DNA of 64,000 nt from Nematostella vectensis (taxonomy: Eukaryota; Cnidaria; Anthozoa; Actiniaria; Edwardsiidae): contig NC_064036.1 in assembly GCF_932526225.1 (NCBI RefSeq), positions 8,315,519 through 8,379,518 of the forward strand, in the 5' to 3' direction. Every line of letters starts with the position of its first letter. Within the stretch, counting starts at the first letter, position 1. Under the pieces are notes generated by a model. It was not told where the DNA came from and made no database searches. It saw nothing but the letters and a program-made list of their open reading frames with translations. A program made the position numbers and the translations under genes. Positions 33,596 through 48,600 of the stretch are shown here, in pieces.

Positions 33596-36500
33596 ATGGC
33601 GCGCGGTGCCACAGATAAAGTGAGAAAACCGCGAGAAAAAACTCCGAGGACGAAGAAACTAGAAGCTTGGTCGTGGGTCGAGGAAACAGATCTTAAAGAT
33701 ATTACATTGGAGCATATAGAGACTGTCTATTGTACAAAGAAATCCGCGTGTCCCCTGGGTTCTTGCAGGTGCTGTATCTGGTGTTGTGTTTTTCAAAATA
33801 AAGATAAAAGTAGGAAAAGTGGAATAGCTTTTAACTTATATATTCTCATTAACTAAGTCATTGGTTTCGATCGAGTAATAAACTTTAATAACCTGAAAAT
33901 CTGCATTAATGAATAGATGAATAGGGTTGTAAATAAAATGACGGTTGTATACTGAAGTACTAAAATGTAACTTATTTTACTTATTAAGTTTACTTTTCTC
34001 GAACGGAAGTGGTCTTTTTCCTACATAGGCAGTACTTCTTCAAATAATAGCTCCTTATATTCTCAAAGCAAGGCTACATGGTTACCAAGTGTATAATTGA
34101 CAATAAATGTTCATAGTACCCATGAATAACTGCAAGCTAGGACAAAATTCTCGGGTGCAACCTTAATTTAAGTAGGTGTATGTGTAAATAATAGAGTATG
34201 TTTACCAATGCCAGTGAAATTTTTTGAGGTGCAAAATCCTTATATAAATGTATAATTATACCTTATTTTTACCTCAGAAATTTATTTCCGAAATTTCCAA
34301 ATTAAAAATGTGTGAAACTTGTTTTACCTGGTTTCACATTAAAAAATAATAGTATTTAATGGCTTATTTTCAGGGTTAACTGTAAGTTCAATCCCAACTG
34401 CCTGAACAACCTTGGAGAAAAGATGTGGCTCAGTGAGATAAAAGGTAAAATTTTGGCTAGGGTTTGACTAAATTCCATTATCCTGAAAATAGCCCTCCAG
34501 ACGCCTGACTAAAGAAGTGAACTATTTATAATATTTTGTTTCTATGCCTGGTCTTGGCTCCCATAAAGATAGACGGGGATGATTGTCAACAAAATAATTG
34601 TGACCCTAAGGATTAGCACTTTGGGTGTGGTCAACAGCAATATTCTTGCTCTTAAAAGATAGTACTGTACATTATGTAGGTGTGGTCAAAGCGAATTTCT
34701 AATCCTTAGAGCTTTTTGAGGGAAAGTGGGGATATGATATTCCATTCTAGACAGCATCCAGTGCTGTGTTCTTTGGCTAAAGGCACTTGCAAGCAAAATA
34801 AGATTTTACAGTGAGAACACAGAAAGCGGGCTCTGCTGAACAACTTTGACAAATCAGATTCTGCTTGAACACTGTAAATATTTTGAAAAAAGTTCATCCA
34901 ATGAGAAACACTGGACGTTGTTTATTTGACCATGTACGTGTAGTCATTCGGGGAAACACGGGCCCATGCGGGCTTTATCAGATAGCTCCTTTGGGCAAAA
35001 TTGCTTTAGAGTTTTGTCTATTTTTCATTCACTTTATACAGAAATATACCCTAGTTCTGTCGGATAATTAATAGCACAGCGTGTATATTGAAAGAACTTC
35101 CTCTCAGAATGTTTTTTCCTTTTTCTTTCACAAGATGACTATTGGCACACATGTGAGGACCCGGAAAATGAGAAGAGAGGAGAGGTAAACCAACCCTATA
35201 GTTTTGTATGGCCCAATGAATTTTCAAATGTAAAAAATAACAAATTAGTTGCTGATAGATGTCTAAAAGTCAATTTTACCATGAAAGTGTTTAAAATTCA
35301 TGACTTATGAATGACACATTTCTTTCTAATCTAATTTTTATGATTTTTGCTAGATCTTCACATGTTGTCTTCTTTTCTTCAGTTAATGAAAAAAAAGAAA
35401 AAAATCTGTTTGTGTGAATTTTATGGTGGATAATGGTCATTAATTTGTGCCACAGCTTTTTTACTTCAAGACCACCTTTGATTTCTTTTATGTAAGCCTA
35501 TACTAGAAGCTTGTGTTCCACAGCTCCAGGATGGGTCATTCCCAAATGCATATTGGGATTTCAAATGGGTGAAGTGATTAATGCTAATATACTGTACAGT
35601 GAAAACTATAGTTTTTGAATAATGAATTATTTGTTTCATTTATTTCATAGAAAGCGTTTGTAGGTTTGAAAAACCTTGGAGCCACATGCTATGTCAACAC
35701 ATTTTTACAGGTAATTTCTAAGCTCATCATGAACATGCATAACACCTGAATAACCTTTGAGTTCCTGGTCTAAGGTAGGATATACCACACTGCACTCTCG
35801 CTGTTTAAGAAACATGTAATTATAGTCTGCTGCTTTTAACTACACTGAAAGAGAACACATTGTAAATTAGCCAGGATATTAGAATTTGTACAAAACTCTA
35901 CAGTGGTCGTGAATACCCCTATTTCAAAAAAGGTTGTCAGCACAAATGGCAATCCCCAAATTGAAACATCTTTATAGGTAGAATTTTTTTTTCGAATTGA
36001 AGATGTTAAAGCTATGTTAAAACCATATAATTTTTTTCTAAATTTGGAGCAAAATATTTTGGGATCCATATAGGCCCTTTCAGTCTCTGCCATGTGTCAA
36101 TTGCCATTTGCCATTTGTAGTGACAATTTTATTTATAAATATGCCCATAATTAACTACTTTCTAACCGAGAGTGAGGTCATGCCTGGAAATATCAAACTG
36201 AGGCTTTGGTGTATCGGCCATGGCTTTGCGAGGTCGATGTGCTAAAGCCGAGGTTTGGTATTTCCCGGTATGACCGAATGGTCGAGGTTAGTAAGTTGTT
36301 TATTATATATGTCTTTTTTAAATAAAAATGACAAGAAAACAAATCGACTTCCGCTTTCGCACGAATATCGATTAGTTTATCGATCGATTTCAAAAAGGCG
36401 GGAAAACAAGAAACACTTGCGTGCTGCCAAATAAAAAATGTAAATGAGTGAAAAGATTCAACAACAAGTATTTAAATTTGATGACTTTTCGGGCTATTTT

Positions 36501-39500
36501 CTTTCTATTTGCACCTTTTGGAAGCTACAGGTTTTATCATAGGTGAAGTTGACCCAAACTAAAACAAAGAGAGCTCAGATTCAGGGCATGAATGGATTGT
36601 TTCAGTTAAAAAAAAAACTCCACGGTATGTAGAGAACAAACTTTTGAAGTAAAATGAAAAGGCCAATCGCTTTGTGCTGCTTTATAATTTGATGGAAATA
36701 TTGCACACAAATAGCAGGTAGTACTTTTATCTTAAAGACACTTTTCTGGGTCTTTACACTCCTTGTTATTTATTCATTTGCCTTTGTTTATCCAATATAA
36801 ATAACTAAAACGTCATAAATAACGTCATCTTATTGTTATTCTTTTTTCAAAATTTTCCTCTTCAATCTCATCAGGATAATAAAACTCTGACTCAGAAAAA
36901 TTTCAAAAAACAGAAGATTGTGAAAAATTTTTCGTAGGGCAATATGGAATTCCGTAATGCCCTCAGAGCGGGCAATGCGGGAATGTCACGACTACCAATA
37001 AGCCAATCACAGTGCGCGTACTATCATAGCCATATAATAAATGCATTTATTTATGGGTTTTGCAAGTTTAAGATCTATGTGTAATTTATACTCATGACTG
37101 TGTATCGCTCTGGCAGCAAATATTGGCACCTGCAGGATATACAACAGCAAACTGAAATAGATGGCTTGTGCATTCTCTTCCATAAATATGAGTTCTGCTA
37201 TGGTCTATAGTGATTGAGAGTTCGGTCTTTATACAGCTTTGGTTCCACAATCTGCAATTAAGGTCTGCTGTGTACCAGTGGGTTGCTGCAAATGATGATG
37301 CCAGCTCTACCCCAGTCAAGAGCCTTTCTGGTAAGGTTATAGAAATTACATTCCTTTCTTTTGAGGTTATCTATCCCTTCTGACAGAAATCTCATTCCTT
37401 CCTGGTATGATTATCTATGCCTTGTGATAGACATCTCTTTCTTCCTTGTATGATTATCTGTCTCACATAACAGACACCCATTGTCACACCACCATTGACT
37501 CACTTTTATTATTGTTATAATTGTTATAACAATAATATAATTGTTAAGTATTTTAAGAAAGCTTTATTCTGTTTAATTCTAAAGAAATAGCTGACCCTAC
37601 TTTAAATACTGAAGACAAAACTGAGGTAGATCATTCCTCTCAACCCAAAGAGCAAACTGGCAGCAGTGATTCAAGAGGGCTTCCCCCTCTTCTTCCATCA
37701 AGTGCTCTGACCTGCTCTGGGAGCTCCATCTGTGCTCATCTACAAGTAATCTTTGCACAGTTACAATACAGTATCAGGAGGTTTGTTACACCCACATAAC
37801 TGGCAGCACATACTGCTGGCAGCTTTATTAGCATGTGAAAGGACAGGATCAGTTCCCATACTGTAGCACCAATAGGTTATTTTGGATATTGCCCCCACCC
37901 TGAAATGAAAAAAAGCTATAGAGTGTTATGCAATGACAGAAAAAAATATTTGTCCTCAAATTATGATAAGCTCAAAACAGTCCTTTCCTTAAGTTTTTAA
38001 CCCCATAAATCAAGCCCCTGGTCATTCAGAAGAGCAGTTGCTCACAAATCTTTGGATTGGTAAAGTTTGCAGAAGATGGCTGCCAAGATTGATAGGTTGC
38101 GGATCCCTATGATTTGGGAATTATTTAGGACAGTGAAGTCAATAAGCTACAATATCAATGACTGCAATATCAGGAGTTTCAAAAATATTTTTATAAGAGT
38201 AACATTTCCTTATTATAAATTAACCATTCATTTTCTTACAGGTATATCGACCCAATGCCATTGATTCATGCCTTAGGATTAGACACTGCACAACAGCAGG
38301 TATGTTACTGCACTTCTCATGAAGCTGGTTGAAGTATATTATGTCAATCTCATTTTTGTCAAACAAGGGTACACAGGATAAATGAGCAAATCCTGTAGTC
38401 CAAAGACTTGGCCTGACATTGTTTTCACCCTTCCCTTGTGAGCAAAGGGTGATTAAACAATTGTACAGTAGGTGTCCAGGATTTACAGTAACATATAAGC
38501 CTCTTTTGTTTTGTGAAGAAATATATTTACATTTCTTGGAAATGTTCTGGAGGACAAAGCAATAGCATAAAGAAAATAAATGTCAAGCTCATTGCTGAAG
38601 TCTACCACCAATTTTGAGAAGAGAGTTTTCTGTTTTCCAGGATGCTCAAGAGTTCAGCAAGCTTTTCATGTCACTTCTGGAGTCTACACTCTCGCATCAG
38701 GTACATATACTGTAATATGGATAAAAACCTGCACAAAAATCACCAAATATTTAATCAGGAGTGCACCCAGGACTTGCTAAAGGGGGTGTACTGTCATGAA
38801 TATTATATAAAAAAACATATACATAGGATAGTATTTGATGATCCTTTTATAGGACTGACCCACATTTCGGTGGCCAAGGGGGGGTCATTTGCACCCTGTA
38901 CACCCCCTAGATACATGCATGTTTATCTAATATCTTTTTCTGCTTCCACGATACTCATTTTTTTTTCAATCTGAACCCCTTTTTGTTTTGTTTTTCAAGT
39001 AGTTGTGGGAGTGGTGTAGCCAATAGAAACCTAGGGATTTAACATTTTCCAAAGAGCTGGCACACTCCTGTGTATTATACCCACTGAATATAATTGTCTC
39101 TTACTCATAGTCAAACCCAGAAGTTCAAGGTGTCATCCAAAAGCAGTTTGGTGGAGACTACATCTATGTTACTAAGTATGTGGCATACAGAATACGCTAT
39201 AAAATTCTGCTTCATGTTCATCACAGCATAAATGGAAATGCGCCCTCCTATCTGAAGTCCCTTATCAACTGCAGTCGTTTGTCCTATAATCTCAGATCCA
39301 ACTCAGCTAATCTCCTGGGAGTTCCAAAAACAAAATGCAAAACTCTAGGGGGCATGGCTGCTCATGCCTTTCCAGAACTGTGGAACCAATTACCAAGCTA
39401 CATTAAATGGACAAAGGGACTGACTCCGTTTAAACATGCTATGAAGACATTTGTTCCTCCTAGCCTGTAATCTATAAAGTAGTTCTTAATTATTCATTTC

Positions 39501-39593
39501 TATATTGTAATTTTTTTATTCTCTGTTTTATTTTATTTAGCGCTTTAGAAAACAGTATGTACACAAAGTTTTAATGCTCTATAAATAAATATA

Positions 39594-39677
<84 letters not shown>

Positions 39678-42600
39678 GTATAATAATATGTCTTTTTTTA
39701 CAGTTTATAGCACATAAAAGTATGATAAAATGTGATTAATATTTTACAGATGCGACAAGTGTGGAACTGAGTCCAAACGACCATCAAGGTTTTATGAGCT
39801 CGATCTGAACATTCAGGGCCACTCTTCATTGAATCAGTGTATCAAGGAATTTCTCAAGGTGCAAATACTTTCAAGCTCTGTATGAATAACATAGGAAAAC
39901 TAGCTACATAATTAGCTGACTTTGAGTAATGCTCTTTGTCCTCAGGAAGAAAAACTGGATTGTGACAACCAATACTTTTGCACTCAGTGTCAGAGCAAAC
40001 AAGATGCTCGACGATACATTGAACTAAAGCACCTTCCACCAGTACTCAACCTGCAATTACTGCGCTTTGTATTCGACAGGTAGTATTTAGTAATATAATC
40101 ATTGCTCATCTACTATAGCTGATATTATTTTGAGAAACAAATAATTATCAAAGGGCAAGGCTCTTGCCAAATCTTACTATGGATTGAGTTTTATTTGTCT
40201 CCTGTGACATAATACCTGCAATTGATTTTCATTGCATCATAAGCTAAGTAAATTTCAAATGAACACACAAGATTGCTTGTGGAATATATCAAAGAAGTAA
40301 GGTCATTCTTCCATTATCTTCAAAAGGGTCCTTATAGTATTCTAAAAGCATAATTTTTTCCTCTTGTACACTGTAATTCTACTTTTAAAATGGTTGTCTG
40401 CTCAATAAAGTTATTAGAAATACTTTACTTATTTTGCCCAGGAAAACTGGCTATAAGAAGAAACTGCATAGTTTTGTGCAATTTCCTGATGAGCTGGACA
40501 TGAGCAACATTTTAAGGGACAAATATCAAGGTACACTGTCTCACATCCCCACTATTGTAACACTAATGTCTACCAGCCTATTTACGCTTTTCATCCTACT
40601 GTATCTAAAGTACATGTGCTATGGACACTACCCATTCTATCTACACTACCCATGCTATCTACAATACCCATCCTACTGAATCTAAACTACCCATGCTATC
40701 TACACTACCAATCCTATCTACACAACAGTGCCATAGCAGGCCTCAAAATATGGAGGGGAGGGGCACAATACAGAAACATGACTAAATATTGGGGGCACAG
40801 CCATGCCTCTTCTGGGATTTCCTTATATTTGTAATATTGGGGGGGGTGGGGGAAACGCCCCCAATATCTCATCCTTTGCTATGTCCCTGCACAATCAATT
40901 CTATCTGAACTACCCATCCTATATATCTACACTGCCCCTTCTATGAATACCTGTGAATACAGTACTTCTGACAAAGTAATCCTGCCACTGCACTAAAATA
41001 TCTAGTTGTCAATCCCTTAGTGATGCACCAAGTTGGCCTCTTTGCTCCTGTACTGTAGCTCTCCCAGCTTCTTTAGATGTTGATATTTTAGAGTGGAACA
41101 GCTAAGTGTTCTCATGAGTGTGACTTTATTCATCGAGTTTCTCTATGCAGGTGATTTAAGTACAGTGTATGAGCTGTCAGCAGTGCTGATGCATCATGGG
41201 AGCAGTGCATACTCAGGCCATTATGTTGCTCATATCCGTGATAACAAGGTACTGTAAAAAGTACAGATACAGTACCCCTTAACCTAATCCTCATCTTGCT
41301 CATTCCCCTTGCTCTCTTTAATATGGTAGGGCTAGGAGGGGATGGGATCCTGTTTTGACAGCATCCTTGCTCTCGAGGGTCCACCCCTCTCATGCATAGG
41401 AGCAAGATGGGGATGGGACCCTTGTCTGACAGCTTTTTTCCTCTCTCGGGTCCACCCCTGGGTGAAAGCTTGCTCCAAAAAGTTACTTGATTCTTGCCGT
41501 TGTTGATTAGAGAAGAATTTTTGACTGTATATATTTAAGAACAGAGACCAATCAAAACTTTTCATACACTGCTATGCACATGTAAGCATTAGGGGAGCAG
41601 TGTTACACATCCTATAGCCTTCAGAATAGTCCCACCCAGATGGCTATCTTTGCCTTCACATGCTGTATATCCCTGTGATCTATAGCTGTGCTTTCTATAA
41701 CAAATTTCACTTAAGTTATGGAATTGCTTACTAGACCAAGTCATGGTATAAGTTCAATGATGAAGATACAGAGAAAATGCAAAGTAAGCTAAAGCTGACT
41801 GGAGATGATGAAAGCTCAGGTATGGTTATCACTTACTATTAGTCAATGTGTGTTAAGGGTGTACTGACATCTGTTGCTAAGGAAAAGTGAATATAGCATA
41901 AAAGCCTTGTAGAAAGTAATGGGTGACTGATATTTGCCAGGTTGACCATTACAAGTGTGCTGACTATTATGATGACGTTACCCCGTGACGTCATAGATAC
42001 AGATAAAAGCAAATTTTCAAAGTAATTTTGCTCGAAAACAAATATTGAATACGTTTTATGAATCTTGAGGAGGGTGCATTAAGCCAAGCATGCGTTTTAG
42101 AAATGATTGAGTAATTGTTTTTTTATGATTTTTCAAAGGTCCTGAAATCCAGATTATTTGATATAACTTCGGTTTCTGTTGGAATATTGGTTTTGAAATA
42201 ATTTGGTAACAAAAAAGCTTTTTTTTCAGAAAACGCAGAACCGGAAGTGAAATGAAGCCTATGTGTGCACATTCGGCCTGCTCAGACACACTGACATCTC
42301 ACATGATGAAATTGAACTGAAGTTTAAAAACAAATTCCAGTAGTGTTTCGTGGTATTTACACTTCAAAGGAACGATATCCGTCATGTCATGAAAATTGAA
42401 AAAAAGTATTTTAAAATTCTGATACAGTGCGTGCTACTTTGAAATAAGATTTTCAGTGCATGCGCAAGCTTTTGCATCCGTTGTTTGCAGCCACGCAGGT
42501 AGTGAAAATTGAAAACTTTGGCTTCAAAATGGTTGGCTTGAATAAATCTCGGCTGAATCTTCGTTTTTACAAAATATGTGAAATATCATCACCCGAAAAG

Positions 42601-45600
42601 GCTGATATCAACTTAAAGTCAATTTTTTGGAAATTGAAACGCAAATTTTTGTTTCTTTTAATTCAGGAATGCTTGTGAATGACCAATTCCGTGTTATGTA
42701 TAGCGCACGCTCAACACCACCAGCGTACAACATCGTTACTGAGCAACACTAATGTCAGTACACCCTAAAGTATCAATCATCTTTTCTGTGAGTTGGTGTG
42801 GAAAAGCAATAGGGAATGTGAGACTCATATCTGCACTGTGTGTTACCATTGTTTCAGAACCAGGAGAGAAACCCATATGGTTATTTTGATCACTTACTAT
42901 TAGTTGATGTCTGTGTGAAGTATCAATCATTTTTTCTGTGAGTTTGTGTGGAAAAGCAATAGGGAATGTGAGACTCATATCTGCACTGTGTGTTACCATT
43001 GTTTCAGAACCAGGAGAGAAACCCATTAGGAAACCCAAGTGTGCTAAAGGCTTCCACACCTCAAGGAATGCTTACATGTTGGTTTATACTCGCCGAAATG
43101 AAGGTACTGTTTTTGTGTTTTCCCCCGTTACATTTGGCTCACATAGACACAAATTCCTGTTTCATCAACAAAACACACCACTGACACCAATTAGGGTGTT
43201 TGCATGCCCTGGAAGGGGATGTTGTGTTGTCTTATGCCCTCCCTGGGCTTCCAGCTCCTCCAGTCTCTCGGCACTTTAATGAAAAAACGAAGCAAAAGAT
43301 GGTGCACCTTGGCAGCGCAGAGGGCGTTTTTTAGCCCCCTTAACCCTCCCCCTAGTTATGATCAAATGGAAATTGGTCTGTTCTAATTTAAGAATATCAG
43401 CTTACATGATGTTACTCTGCTAGCCTTTTTGTGATTGCATCCTGGCCTGATGCTGTCTACTACTAGAAATGTACTCATATACTATCGAGAATCCTGTGAT
43501 CTCATTGGTTCACTACTCATTTTCTGTCCAGCGATAGCAGACAGTTGCTAACATTTTCATTTAATGAAAGCACTGAGTCAGAAAAAAAAACTAGGACGAT
43601 TTGCTGTACCCATGCTCGGGAACGTGGAGGTCTTTTCAGGTGCTCTTAAATGTATTTTTATGGCCGAAAAAAGAAAGCTTGAGCAACTCTTTTTTTTTTG
43701 TTCCCTAACCCGAAAGCTCCTCGGCTTACAACATTGACAGCGGCTAACTGTCAAGTAGAGCATGCAGGGGTCTCAAGTTTCCGAGTAGGCAGTGGAGATT
43801 AATAAGTAGGGGGTGGAAGTTATTTTATTAGCTTAAATAAAACTTTTTTTTTAAAGTAGCCGGCGCTCGGTGGAAAATAGTTGGCGGTTCTACTGGCCGC
43901 CGGTGCCTAATGAAACCCCTGGTATGATATTGATACAGTCTATATAATAAGACAGTATGTTATTTTAAAATTTAATAAATTGATTTAATAGTATTTCACT
44001 TGGCTCTATGACTTTTTAATATATTCTTTATTCTTCAACCCCCCCCCCCCCCCTTCCACCCTTTATCGAGATATGCGCTGCATGGCCCTTGTATAGACGG
44101 ACTTGTTTTAGCTACAATAGAATGAGCTAATAAGGTTTTTGTAACTTGTAGTTGAGCCTGAAGAGGAACATGTGCACGCACCCATACAACTCCAGGAACT
44201 AGTCGCCAAGGATAACTCCGTGTTTGAGGCATGGACCCGTGAGATGGATGCCATCAAGGTGAGGTCAGGGTGAACAACTGGTATTTACCGGCCAGTTTTT
44301 TTTAATGGACACGACAAACCTGAAGGATTTCCTTAGTTTATCCATCTTTTTGAAACATGGTGGTCATAGCTATTGTCATTGTTACTATCCTAAACCAGAT
44401 AACATGACACAGAAACAGTCCCTAGACAGTTCTGCCGGGCCCCCGGGGCCTAATGGAACCCCTGCTAGATATATCATTCAAGGCCAAAAGTTCATATGTT
44501 TGGGTATGCTGTTAGAATGGACTCTTATTTTGTCCCTGTTCAAGATCTTAACCTGGTACCCCGTGTTTTTATACAGGAAAGTATGATAACAGAGGGTAAG
44601 ATGAACCAGGCTGAGATCAGGTCAATTTACGAGATGCTCCCAGCTGCCACAACAGATTATGCCGAGTGGGTCTCCACTGATTGGCTTAGAAAATGGTTGA
44701 GTGACAAGTACAAAGCCACGCCCCCTATCGATAACTCTTCTCTACTCTGCTGTCACGGGCGGTGAGTGATTAAGAGTCTAGATCATGAAGGCTAGGGCAC
44801 GCTTAGTTAATCTGTTTCCTTGCTGTTGTCAGATTGAGCCCTGAGAAATATCAATACTCAAAGAGGATAAGTTGTAAAGCTGTAAGTTATTACCTCCGAC
44901 TCGTTTTCCAATTATATTTCGTTACTTTAAGTACTTATTAGTAAATAAGTATTTATCCTTCCATCCTAGGCAGATGTCCTGTACACGAAATACGGTGGCG
45001 TACCCAGACTTCAGAGGTATGGCGAAGGGATGTGCATAATGCCTTCACATTAAATGTTGTCAATGGATTATCGAATTCACTCCCATTCCTTCCTTGTGAT
45101 ATCCTCTTACTCCCCCCTCCTTCCCCCACGTTATTTTTGTGCACTCAAATTAGCAAATACATTTTGTCGTCTGTCGGCTTAGGGACTCGCATGTAGCAAA
45201 TGTGATCAGCAATTGTACCAAGAACTCGCGTGTCGCGAATGTGATCAGTAATTGTACCAAGGACTCGCGTGTCGCTAATGTTATCAGTAATTGTACCAAG
45301 AACTCGCGTGTCGCGAATTGTTTTCAGTAACCGTCCCAGGGATTCGCGTCTCGGGAATGTGTTCAAGAATTTTCCTAGGGACTCGCGTGTCGCGAATGTG
45401 TTCCAGCAGTTGTCCCAGGAACTCGCATATCGCCAATGTGTTTAGAAATTTTCCAACGGACTAGCATGTGGTAAATGCGTTCCACAAGTCACTAAAGGAT
45501 GTGTTTATTGTCTCAGGGACTCCATGTGTCGCGAATGTGTTCAACAATTGCCCTTGGGAATCGCATGCCGCAAACATGTTCCACAAGTCACTAAAGGCTG

Positions 45601-48600
45601 TGTTTATTGTCTCAGGGACTCCATGTGTCGCGAATGTGTCCAGCGCAAGTGTCGAAGCATACAGTTCCGGCTAAGACTGAATGAAGACGACAAAGTAATC
45701 AAGGCTCTTAACAAGCCCTCACACAAGATCTCCACGACCAGGTAAAGACGGCGCATTATAGCAAACTACAATGTGGAGTCACATAGGGTTGGAACCTGTT
45801 GATCAAGGTTGTCGAAATCATACGTTGCAGGCTTGTATTTTGCCATAGATTTGTTTTGAAAAAAAAAGGCCCCATCTCTTTACCAGCCTTTAATAGCTTT
45901 TATCGCCCTCCATATGCTCTTAGGTATTCCTTCCCCTTGGATATAGTAAGCATATAGAATATGATGTAACATTTCCAAGAGTATCAGGGACGCGTATAAT
46001 GCTAACTAGCATACATACAAACTACCTGTAAGAACGACTCATGCACTAAACGTCAAGAAAAAAAAATGAGAAGTTTAACGGTCAGCGATGGTGGGCGAAA
46101 GTGCATCCGTGCCGAAAGATTTCCACAATATCACATGCCCGTGTCAATTCAAAAGAACTGCTTTCCCGAAGAATCACGCATTTTCAAACCGCTCCTATAC
46201 AGTCATTACTTACTCGATTCCTCTAATTGTTTCAAATTCTTTTTAAAGAAACATCCTAGATTCGGAGTTTATTGCGATGCTAGGTGAAATCCAAACCGGT
46301 TGCGGAATAATTGGGGTTAATCGAAAGTCGAAGTTTGGAAAAAGCGACTATAGTACAAAAACAAAATTTTAGACTCCTCTAAAATATGCTGTAATAACTA
46401 AATCGAGTTCCAAGGATCACGGCTATAAAATATAACGATATTCCGTTGTGCCGATCTTGCTTTTAATCGACTATAACAATTTGAACATCTCGAGATAGAC
46501 GTCTTGAAGAATGATGAACATACTGCCAATCAAATCGTTCACAAAACACAGTGTACCAAAAGCTAAAAGCGATCAAAATGGATGCATTTTAATTATAATT
46601 ATGGCGGAAATGTGCTCCTTACTTCTCCAAGCGCAAAACTCGAAATCACATCTCACATCACATCTCCAAATGTTAATACATGTAATTTTTTTTATGAAGG
46701 GACATATCAATTCTTACTTTTAAATGGAAATATTCATTCTGTGAACGATTTATTCTCAGTGATGACCTATGGTACTGGGTTGGCAAGAGCTCATTACAAA
46801 GCTGGAAAAAGCTGGCTATTCTAGAGCAAGAAGCGCAGGAATCGGTGTGTGACGCCTCCGTGATCTCCATACCATCTGCGGCACCTCATACCACATCTAA
46901 TGGCGAGTCGAATGAGGATAAAACGTGCAAGAACACCGCTAAACGAACCGCAGATAGTATGTCCGATGCTAAGACTAGCGCCGATAAAGAGGATACTGCT
47001 AATAATGGAAAGAGACTGCGTGTGAGTCAGTGCGGGCGCGAGATTGAGCGCATTCTCAAAGGGCAGAGTAGTGGTGAGGAACTTAGTGCGCCTGAAGTTC
47101 CAGGCAATGCTATTACTAGTGTGCAGGCAGTAGCTGGTGGCGGCGCTACTAGTCAGCTGAATGGGCACAGAAAGGAGGACGAGGAGGAGAGGGCTAGTTC
47201 TCAGGGGGACTCGATCACTGAAGACGACGACGATAGTGGCATCACCAAGTTCAATGAGGATTTACTATGTGAACACGGTAAGAACAATAACCAGGGAAGA
47301 TATATCTACATACAGACAAAATTATTTTATTTTATTTTAATTGGTAATAGTTAGTATGCACTTTTTGCGTCGTTTGAATTGAAGTACTTCTATTGAATGT
47401 GAATACGTTATGTAGTTAAATTTGAGTGTTTTGTCGTTTTCCTTCGTATAAATAGACGGTTTGCTGTTTTTCTGTCCCAACTAAAATGTTATCTTACTTG
47501 AAATTGTCGCTCATTCTAGATAAAATGACAAATAAAATGCGGTTATGTTAAGCTTGATAGACTCGGGAGTAAAAAGAAAGGTTTGATGGCCATTTTACGA
47601 ATTAACTTTGGAGATGGGTGGTCCGGTATCTTAAGGTCCGAATCGTAGAATATCGGACCTCACGAGAGCCAATTAGAGCGCGCAATTTGGTTCATACCGT
47701 ACCCCCCTCCCCCCACGAATAAATAGTACTATTGTATTTGCTTGGAGTCCGGTCGGCATGTATGTACAATTTCTCTAGGCTCGGCTCCCTGGTTTTCTAA
47801 GAGTTGTTTAAAAAAAAAACTCGGCTTTTCCGTTGTTGTTTAGACTGTCTGTCGACAAGCGAGTCGTGCCGCCGTCTAGTGCCGGCCAGCATCTGGCGCA
47901 GATTACGATCATACTTCAGCTTCGCCCGCGAGTTCGACGCTACAAGCCCCACGTGCGCGCAGTGCCAAACTCGCAACGAGGATGAGCGAAAGACGGCAGC
48001 GCAATACAAGACGCAGGCAGCGCAGGAGAGAAGCGCCCTGGCCAATCTATATTATAACAGACAAAGACCAACATGTCCAAGTCAGGTAAAAAATTGTGAG
48101 CAATACAGTACATCGCTACCGAAAAGGGAACAGCAAGTATAAAAACTTGCTGATGAACTAACTATGCAAATTGTGATCGCCATTAATGTAGCCAGCAAAA
48201 ATAAACCAAATATGGCCCTTTTAAGCAGTCCTTAAAAGCAGCTCAAATTTAGAAGTCTACATTCTCACAATTCAAAAGGCAAATCACGCCGTAATTTTAG
48301 GCTCCCGCGCAATGCCGACTCACTCAAATAATCCATTTCCATCAGTTAATTCAAGCAAGTGAAAGAGATGCCTTCAAAAATATATCGTTAAAAGGTATCA
48401 GAATTCAATCATGGATGATTGTTTTGACGTTTCCTTGCAAATAAACCGATGTATTTTCAATAATAAAGGAGTGGTTGATAGTTACAGTTACTTCTTTATC
48501 AAATTGGAATTTTCACGGTTATTTTTTTTTTCAGGATACACCCGACACTTTCTTCTATATAGTAGCGAATGAATTTCTGGACCCGTGGAGATCTTTTTTA

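Noticed and set aside
33596-33856. 86-residue open frame as a stand-alone small protein
   Set aside because: Its first 57 codons are USP48 exon 1; the rest is intron read through past the donor at 33769.
42768-42876. Upstream copy of exon 15 as a real alternative exon
   Set aside because: In phase it reaches TGA shortly after the duplicated segment, so it cannot give a functional USP48; recorded as a decoy acceptor.
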